Origin: Candidatus Poseidoniaceae archaeon
Lineage (GTDB): Archaea; Thermoplasmatota; Poseidoniia; Poseidoniales; Poseidoniaceae
NCBI GenBank assembly: GCA_022425185.1
Contig: JAKMFY010000248.1
Coordinates: 1-10,783 of the forward strand
Direction of reading: 5' to 3'
DNA length: 10,783 nt
Shown: piece by piece, positions 6,226 to 10,783 of the stretch
How the letters are laid out: the number at the start of each line of letters is the position of its first letter
Numbering within the stretch: position 1 is the first letter of the stretch
The notes under the pieces: generated by a model
The model's database searches: none
Seen by the model: only the letters and a program-made list of their open reading frames with translations
Told to the model about the DNA's origin: nothing
Translations under genes and position numbers: made by a program

Positions 6226-7341
6226 ATGAAGGTGACATGGCGTCAATTGCCAACTGTGCTGTTTGAGGATGAGGTCCTCGACAAAGCATTCTCTAGGGCT
6301 CGAAAGGCTGCAGACCGAGTCGATGACTACAATCGTGTCTTTCGTACGAGAAAACAACTTACTCGTATGATCCAAACTGCAGCAGATATCATCGACACAT
6401 TGTTCAGGGAAACCGTTCAAACTTGGCCGTCATTGGATCACTCCCCACAATTTGATCTCGCAATGATTGAGGCCTGTGTTGGTACTGATGATTATCGTCA
6501 TCACCTCTCAATGCTTCAATGGGGTGGAACTCAAGTTCTACGCATTGCTACTCAAAACACACGAAAGATTGTTCGAACCGCTCAAATTGAACTGATGCAT
6601 GAGGCTCGTAGGGAAGCTTATGGGCGAATTGGTTCGATTCTCGGACGTGTTGGCCCATCTTTGAAGTGGCTCAATGAAGCTCGAGAGACTCTTAAAGCTC
6701 TTCCTCAAATCGAAACATTGCTTCCTTGCATCGTCGTTTGTGGTGCACCCAATGTAGGGAAGTCGGCTTTCATTTCAGCACTCTCGTCAGGAAATATGGA
6801 AGTAAATCATTATCCTTTCACAACAAAACAGATTCACGTTGGGCATTTTACTCATCGTCGTTTGGTGCATCAATTGGTTGACACCCCAGGGTTGCTTGAT
6901 AGGCCGATGAGTCGTAGGAATGCCATCGAACAACAAGCCATTGCTGCGCTTGAGAACATTGGCTCTCTTGTTTTGTTCCTTCTCGATACAAGTGAAGCAT
7001 GTGGAACACCGCTCGAAGAACAATTGAATTTGCTTGAAGACGTGGATCGTCTGCTCCCTGGCACCGATATGCTCGTAGTCACCTCAAAAGCAGATCTTCT
7101 CACACCACGTCCAGAAGGATGGGATCTCGTCCAGCAAGAAGAACTGGCATGGAGAGAAGCTGGCTCGAAAGGAACACCTGAATTGCCTCTACTCTACGAC
7201 CAAGAAGGCCGTCCAACAATGAGTGCAACAGAAGAGGTTGGACTTGATGCGTTGCGTTTAGAAATTGTTCGAAGAGTCAAAGCCGCTCAACCTATCGACC
7301 CAATGAAGTTGCCAGAAGGTTGGCATAGAAGAGACGAGTGA
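6226..7341 (+). CDS. nog1: Nog1-like (Obg superfamily) GTPase, ribosome assembly
   Basis: The 371-aa protein begins with the helical Nog1 N-domain (RQLPTVLFEDEVLDKAFSRA at residues 6-25), followed by a GTPase domain. Its boxes are G1 GAPNVGKS at 173-180, G2 threonine in FTTK at 198-201, G3 DTPG at 219-222, G4 TSKAD at 286-290 (a variant of NKxD) and G5 SAT at 333-335. Eukaryotic Nog1 acts in large-subunit assembly; the archaeal members are assumed to do the same in the cytoplasm. The N-domain before the G domain distinguishes it from Era, EngA and DRG-type GTPases. The start is the ATG at 6226, where family homology begins, with GGGG 6-9 nt upstream. It converges on the DUF2116 gene with only 2 nt between the stop codons. 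Confidence 0.93.
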   Translation: MKVTWRQLPTVLFEDEVLDKAFSRARKAADRVDDYNRVFRTRKQLTRMIQTAADIIDTLFRETVQTWPSLDHSPQFDLAMIEACVGTDDYRHHLSMLQWGGTQVLRIATQNTRKIVRTAQIELMHEARREAYGRIGSILGRVGPSLKWLNEARETLKALPQIETLLPCIVVCGAPNVGKSAFISALSSGNMEVNHYPFTTKQIHVGHFTHRRLVHQLVDTPGLLDRPMSRRNAIEQQAIAALENIGSLVLFLLDTSEACGTPLEEQLNLLEDVDRLLPGTDMLVVTSKADLLTPRPEGWDLVQQEELAWREAGSKGTPELPLLYDQEGRPTMSATEEVGLDALRLEIVRRVKAAQPIDPMKLPEGWHRRDE

Positions 7342-7343
7342 AT

Positions 7344-7613
7344 TCACATTATTCTTGCAAGCAGTGGCAACACTGTAATGAATGCAAATATTCCGAAGAA
7401 AATGAGCATCCATTTGCGCATGCGCTCCTTGTTTTTCTCGTCTTTTTCATAACGTTCGATGCATTCCTCGACCTTGCAAACTCTTTCTTCGGATTTACCT
7501 GGGATGTCAATTCCGCAGATTCGACAATGCTTGTGCGATGGAATCAACGCTTGAGCCTTTGAACGCTTTGGCATGTTCTTTGCTTTCTTTCTAATTGCTT
7601 CAGCATCGACCAT
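7344..7613 (-). CDS. Small zinc-ribbon protein with C-terminal membrane helix (DUF2116-like)
   Basis: This 89-aa protein resembles the archaeal DUF2116 family of unknown function. A basic N-terminus (~1-26) is followed by a ribbon with HKHCRICGIDIP (Cys 30 and 33) and CKVEEC (Cys 46 and 51). A charged helix (~52-66) follows, then one hydrophobic segment at ~67-86 ending in a basic residue, which suggests a C-terminally anchored membrane protein with the ribbon in the cytoplasm. The second cysteine pair is C-x4-C, wider than usual. The ATG at 7611-7613 is preferred because GGAG lies 8 nt upstream. A GTG at 7620-7622 overlaps the pyrH stop (GTGA) but has no room for a ribosome binding site. It follows pyrH by 5 nt and is surely cotranscribed. 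Confidence 0.82.
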   Translation of the reverse strand: MVDAEAIRKKAKNMPKRSKAQALIPSHKHCRICGIDIPGKSEERVCKVEECIERYEKDEKNKERMRKWMLIFFGIFAFITVLPLLARIM

Positions 7614-7618
7614 TGATA

Positions 7619-8320
7619 TCACTCCGGGCGAACTAAGGTTCCCTCAAACGGCCTACCTTCCAATGCATCTTCAAGTCGACGGATATCTCGTCCATCAAGA
7701 ACTCCAATTCGCAGCAGAGCATCTTTTGCCCATTGAACAGCTATTGGATCAACCGCTGCGCTTTGCCCGGGTTGCAGTGATTTTGTACCGGTAATTGCAC
7801 TTAACTCCTCCAATGTCATCTCTTCTATAGCAGTTGCAGCATCATCCTTTCTTGGATCTGCTGTGTAAACATGAGACACATTTGTGGCGATGATGACATG
7901 GGCAGAACCTGAATCACGTGCAAAGGCAACACTGACGGCATCTGTAGTATGTCCTGGTTTAGTTCCTCCCATAATGACGATATTGAACGAGTCAAACATT
8001 GCTGCAGCCTCAGAAGTTGTTTCTGGTATGGAAGGCGCTACTTTACAGCCAATTTCTTGTAACATCTTCTGAAGGATTGTGGCGTTCAATCGAGTAGCAG
8101 CTATGCCTATTTCATCGAGACGGAATCGATCACGAATGACTTCATTTGCAAGATTAATCCCTTCTCTTGCAGGCTTTCCACCTCCTACTACGATTCCTAT
8201 TTTCCTTCCATTACCTTCGATATGAACCAAGGTCTGGCGTAGTTGCCCTAACCATGTCTTCACATCATGGTCTCCGTAAAGGAGCGAACCGCCGAGTGCG
8301 ACAATGACTGGTGCAACCAT
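7619..8320 (-). CDS. pyrH: UMP kinase (archaeal type)
   Basis: UMP kinase phosphorylates UMP to UDP with ATP, a step of pyrimidine nucleotide synthesis in the cytoplasm. The 233-aa length and amino-acid-kinase fold match the archaeal enzyme. Motifs are GGSLL at 10-14, GGGKPAR at 46-52, GIAATRLNA at 72-80, GGTKPGHTTDA at 118-128, TNVSHVYTADP at 146-156 and VDPIAVQWAK at 190-199. The ATG at 8318-8320 fits the family N-terminus (MVAPVIVALGGSLL); the ribosome binding site is weak (AGGCGA, part of a repeated TTAGGCG). It is followed 5 nt later by the DUF2116-like gene and diverges from prf1 across 99 nt. Confidence 0.95.
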   Translation of the reverse strand: MVAPVIVALGGSLLYGDHDVKTWLGQLRQTLVHIEGNGRKIGIVVGGGKPAREGINLANEVIRDRFRLDEIGIAATRLNATILQKMLQEIGCKVAPSIPETTSEAAAMFDSFNIVIMGGTKPGHTTDAVSVAFARDSGSAHVIIATNVSHVYTADPRKDDAATAIEEMTLEELSAITGTKSLQPGQSAAVDPIAVQWAKDALLRIGVLDGRDIRRLEDALEGRPFEGTLVRPE

Positions 8321-8371
8321 GTTGTCGCCTAATGATGGCGCTTCTTAGGCGTTGTCCAACCAAATCTTAGG

Positions 8372-8390
8372 CGAGGGTTGAAAACCCTTG
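8372..8390 (+). promoter_or_regulatory. Hairpin upstream of prf1
   Basis: CGAGGGTT at 8372-8379 pairs with AACCCTTG at 8383-8390 around the loop GAA: eight pairs, one of them G-U. It lies 30 nt before the prf1 ATG. An alternative pairing, AACCAA at 8358-8363 with TTGGTT at 8388-8393, would compete with its base. There is no following U-tract, so it is not an ordinary terminator. It could be a leader structure or simply a palindromic protein-binding site. Confidence 0.4.
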
Positions 8391-8391
8391 G

Positions 8392-8399
8392 TTCGACCC
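8392..8399 (+). promoter_or_regulatory. TTCGACCC octamer upstream of prf1
   Basis: This is the third copy of the octamer, ending 21 nt before the prf1 ATG. As at the zinc-ribbon gene, a TTGAAA-containing stretch lies a short way upstream. It resembles the T-loop of a tRNA (GGTTCGACC), but no tRNA can be folded around it. Confidence 0.35.
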
Positions 8400-8419
8400 C
8401 ATTGGTAGAGGGAAGAGGT

Positions 8420-9667
8420 ATGTCGGAAGATGCTGAATTAGCGACAAGACGTCTTCGACTTAAATTGGCCTTAGAAGACCTAAGGGAAATGAAAGGTTAT
8501 GGGACGGAGTTAGTTACTGTCATTATTCCACCAGATCGACAAATCAGTGATGCTCGTTCTCTGCTGCAAAACGAGCACGGACAAGCAGCGAATATCAAAT
8601 CCAAAGGGACTCGAAAGAACGTTCAAGGAGCCATTGAGTCTGCCATCTCCTCACTTTCTAGATTCAAAAATCCTGGGGAAAGGGGAATCGCTCTTTTCAC
8701 CGGTGCCATCATTGTAGGCAACAACAAGACGCGTCAAACAACTGTTGTTATTGATGATCCACCCCAATCACTTCTATCATTCAGGTATCGTTGTGACTCA
8801 GTCTTCGAATTAACACAACTTGAAGACATGCTTGTCGATAAGCGGTCATACGGTTTGTTTGTAATCGATAGAGCGGAGGCTGCATATGGTATTGCTTCAG
8901 GAAAGCGAATACATGTGCAAGAACATCTCGTTTCGAATATCATGGGCAAACACCGACAAGGTGGTCAATCCGCTCAACGTTTCGAGCGGTTGATCGAAGA
9001 GGCTGCACATAACTTCTTCAAGCGAGCAACAGAACATGCTTGTTCGTATTGGTTACCGAATCTTGAGAACATCCAGGCAATTATCATTGGAGGCCCTGGC
9101 GCAACAAAGGATTTCGTTGTGCGGAACGAATATTTCCATCATGAGATTGCGAAGAGAATCGCAAAAACCACTTTCGATGTAGGTTATTCAAATGAATCTG
9201 GAGTTCGTGAATTAGTCGGTAATGCTGGCGCAATGATGGGTGAGATTGAACTCGATGCTGAACGTCAAATGATGAATCGATTTCTTTCAGAACTTATCAA
9301 AACGCATCCAAAGGCAACCTATGGTGAGATGATGATTCGTCAGGCGCTTCAACAAGGAGCTGTTGATACCTTACTCATTTCTGAGAGTATGAGAAAGAAC
9401 TCTGTTGAAATTGAATGCGGCTCGTGTGGCCACACATGGGCTGCTTCTGTAGGGCGAACTGAAGAGTTGCCAAATTGCCCTTCCTGTAAAGCAAGTAATG
9501 ACTCACATAAGGAATTGAGCAGTGTTTCATTGATTGATGCTCTTTCTGAGATGGCATCGATATCTAATAGCGAAGTTGTATTCATTTCCATTGATACCGA
9601 GGAAGGTTCACAACTTGCTCTTGGATTTGCTGGACTCGCAGCAATCCTTCGTTATCCAATGATGTGA
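8420..9667 (+). CDS. prf1: Peptide chain release factor aRF1
   Basis: aRF1 recognises all three stop codons and triggers release of the finished protein at the ribosome. The 415-aa protein has the three expected domains: a stop-codon-reading domain with NIKS at 58-61 and YRCDSVF at 123-129, a middle domain with the catalytic GGQ at 181-183, and a C-terminal domain. The last contains a zinc mini-domain, cysteines 333, 336, 353 and 356 (CGSC and CPSC). The ATG at 8420 has GAGGG 7 nt upstream and begins where homologues do; an in-frame TTG at 8378 would add 14 unlikely residues and sits inside the hairpin. argS follows after 9 nt. The GAGGT that serves argS overlaps the prf1 stop, which suggests coupled translation. 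Confidence 0.97.
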   Translation: MSEDAELATRRLRLKLALEDLREMKGYGTELVTVIIPPDRQISDARSLLQNEHGQAANIKSKGTRKNVQGAIESAISSLSRFKNPGERGIALFTGAIIVGNNKTRQTTVVIDDPPQSLLSFRYRCDSVFELTQLEDMLVDKRSYGLFVIDRAEAAYGIASGKRIHVQEHLVSNIMGKHRQGGQSAQRFERLIEEAAHNFFKRATEHACSYWLPNLENIQAIIIGGPGATKDFVVRNEYFHHEIAKRIAKTTFDVGYSNESGVRELVGNAGAMMGEIELDAERQMMNRFLSELIKTHPKATYGEMMIRQALQQGAVDTLLISESMRKNSVEIECGSCGHTWAASVGRTEELPNCPSCKASNDSHKELSSVSLIDALSEMASISNSEVVFISIDTEEGSQLALGFAGLAAILRYPMM

Positions 9668-9676
9668 GGTTTCAAA

Positions 9677-10783
9677 ATGAAATTACTGCGTCATATTATC
9701 GAACCCCATCTTGAGACACTACTCGCTTCCAAAGGTATTGAACATGGAATGTGGGCTTCCGCATTGCAACCTAGCAGAGAATCAGATCAAGGGGACCTAA
9801 CATTGCCTTGCTTCGCTTTTGCTTCTGTTCTACGCCAAGCACCGCAACAGATTGCTGACGCCATTGCAAAGGAATTCCCTACACTTGATTGCTTACAATC
9901 GATTGGGGCTGTGAATGGTTATCTCAACTTCAAAGCAAACCCAGTATGGCTTGCAGAGCAGATTCTTGCGGGAATGGTTCGTGTAGGAGATGCCACAAAG
10001 AATTCTGAATCTGCTTCTCGTTCGGTATTAATTGAACACACTTCTGCAAATCCAAACGGTCCATTTCACGTAGGAAGAGCTCGAAACGCAATTCTTGGTG
10101 ACACTCTTGTTCGATTACATCGTCTCCATGGCGATGAGGTACGTGCTGAGTATTATGTTGATGATATGGGTAAGCAAGTTGGCGTTCTCGCTTGGGCATT
10201 AGAACATCTATCGGAAGAGGATGTAAATTCTATACTCTCTGACCGAAGTAAACCCTCTGAACGCTGGCTTCACAAAGAAGACCATCAGAGAGTACGTTGG
10301 TATCAAGCAGCTCAGATATTGCGTTCGGATTCTGATGAGGCTAAGAAAGCGGAGATTGAATCTGAAATAGGACGACTTGTTCATGCGAGTGAACATGGTG
10401 ATCAAGAAGTACTTCAGTCATTTGAAAATGCATATTCACCTGTTCTCGATGGTATGCTCAAAACGCTTAGTCGTCTTGGTATCTCATTTACCACCTTCAC
10501 CAAGGAATCTAAGTTTGTGGTCGAAGGCACGGTTTCCCAACTCATGGAAACACTGGACAAATTGGAAATTGCAGGTACTGCTGATAATGGGGCTGGCTAT
10601 CTCGATCTCGGTGCTCGTGGTCTGAAAGGCAAGACGGAATTCTTCTATAGAAGAGGAGATGGTTCTTCACTCTATGCAACAAGAGACGTGGCTTATCATC
10701 AGTGGAAATGGGGTCAATCAAATCGACTCATCAACGTACTCGGTGAGGATCACAAACTCCAAGCTAAGCAAGTTGGTATGACC
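9677..10783 (+). CDS. argS: Arginyl-tRNA synthetase, N-terminal part, cut by window edge
   Basis: The frame stays open from the ATG at 9677 to the last base: 369 codons of an enzyme usually 550-600 residues long. It charges tRNA-Arg in the cytoplasm. The N-terminal additional domain (~1-110) binds the tRNA D-loop and includes SDQGDLTLP at 36-44 and GYLNFK at 81-86. The class I signature is SANPNGPFHVGRARNAILGD, HVGR at 131-134, where HVGR replaces HIGH as in other archaeal ArgRS. YYVDDMGKQVG at 149-159 and LYATRDVAYH in the visible C-terminal part are also typical. The KMSKS-equivalent region and anticodon-binding domain lie beyond the window. GAGGT at 9666-9670 is the ribosome binding site and overlaps the prf1 stop, so both genes form one operon. 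Confidence 0.96.
   Translation, partial: MKLLRHIIEPHLETLLASKGIEHGMWASALQPSRESDQGDLTLPCFAFASVLRQAPQQIADAIAKEFPTLDCLQSIGAVNGYLNFKANPVWLAEQILAGMVRVGDATKNSESASRSVLIEHTSANPNGPFHVGRARNAILGDTLVRLHRLHGDEVRAEYYVDDMGKQVGVLAWALEHLSEEDVNSILSDRSKPSERWLHKEDHQRVRWYQAAQILRSDSDEAKKAEIESEIGRLVHASEHGDQEVLQSFENAYSPVLDGMLKTLSRLGISFTTFTKESKFVVEGTVSQLMETLDKLEIAGTADNGAGYLDLGARGLKGKTEFFYRRGDGSSLYATRDVAYHQWKWGQSNRLINVLGEDHKLQAKQVGMT

Larger units (their letters stand above)
8321..8419. promoter_or_regulatory. Divergent promoter region pyrH / prf1 with three TTAGGCG copies
   Basis: The 99-nt spacer contains TTAGGCG three times: inverted at 8326-8332 (as CGCCTAA) and direct at 8345-8351 and 8367-8373. The two direct copies extend to TCTTAGGCG and lie 22 nt apart, about two helical turns. 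The inverted copy and the first direct copy form a 7-bp inverted repeat around a 12-nt gap. GTTGTC also occurs twice (8321-8326, 8351-8356). This looks like an operator array, or promoter elements shared by both directions. The binding protein is unknown. Confidence 0.5.

Noticed and set aside
8351..8405. tRNA-like fragment (GGTTCGACC resembling a T-loop)
   Set aside because: The flanking bases do not pair as a T-stem, and no acceptor, D or anticodon arms can be found.
8378..8419. prf1 start at an in-frame TTG (14 extra residues)
   Set aside because: The TTG lies within a hairpin with no ribosome binding site; the ATG at 8420 has GAGGG 7 nt upstream and fits homologues.
10064..10081. HVGR in ArgRS as a damaged HIGH motif
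   Set aside because: HVGR in the context ANPNGPxHVGRARN is, to my knowledge, normal for archaeal ArgRS.
1..10783. CRISPR array, insertion sequence, prophage or defence genes
   Set aside because: No regularly spaced repeats, transposase, integrase or defence-type domains were seen; nearly all sequence is accounted for by core genes.

Overview
The window looks like a compact archaeal chromosome segment. The best guess is a marine Thermoplasmatota/Euryarchaeota of the Poseidoniales (Marine Group II) type. The information-processing genes are archaeal in kind: class I lysyl-tRNA synthetase, aIF2 beta, aRF1 with NIKS and GGQ, a Nog1-type GTPase, the short archaeal UMP kinase and an ArgRS with an HVGR signature. 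They sit beside genes of wider distribution: a thiolase, a TspO-family protein, a pterin dehydratase and a thioredoxin-fold ferredoxin. The lineage is inferred from gene content, not from a database comparison. Starts are mostly ATG, with one convincing TTG, and recognisable Shine-Dalgarno sequences precede many genes.

Layout. (A) 1-588, plus: C-terminal half of a thiolase, cut by the window edge. (B) 4567-688, minus: a probable operon of a GfcR-like phosphoribosyltransferase regulator, class I LysRS, an unrecognised zinc-ribbon protein with a lysine/proline/alanine-rich linker, and a short TspO-family membrane protein. (C) 4661-5071, plus: aIF2 beta, divergent from gfcR and abutting the next gene tail to tail with no spacer. 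(D) 6114-5072, minus: an unrecognised 147-aa protein, pterin-4a-carbinolamine dehydratase and a [2Fe-2S] ferredoxin, overlapping or 4 nt apart. (E) 6226-7341, plus: Nog1-like GTPase behind a leader with a large inverted repeat. (F) 8320-7344, minus: UMP kinase and a small zinc-ribbon/one-helix membrane protein. (G) 8420-10783, plus: aRF1 followed 9 nt later by argS, which runs off the window.

The theme is translation and its supply lines: two aminoacyl-tRNA synthetases, an initiation factor, the release factor, a ribosome-assembly GTPase, and nucleotide metabolism or sensing (UMP kinase and the PRTase-domain regulator). Genes are tightly packed and no gene-free stretch exceeds about 111 nt, so most regulatory signals must lie in three divergent intergenic regions (4568-4660, 6115-6225, 8321-8419). 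These contain the least explained sequence: a ~20-bp imperfect inverted repeat before nog1, three copies of TTAGGCG plus a hairpin between pyrH and prf1, and an octamer TTCGACCC that lies upstream of three separate genes in the same orientation.

I saw no tRNA, rRNA, CRISPR array, insertion sequence or defence system. The window is mostly ordinary core genome. The candidates for something undescribed are the zinc-ribbon/basic-linker protein, the unknown gene heading the pterin dehydratase/ferredoxin operon, the TspO that lacks its first helix, and the structured leaders.
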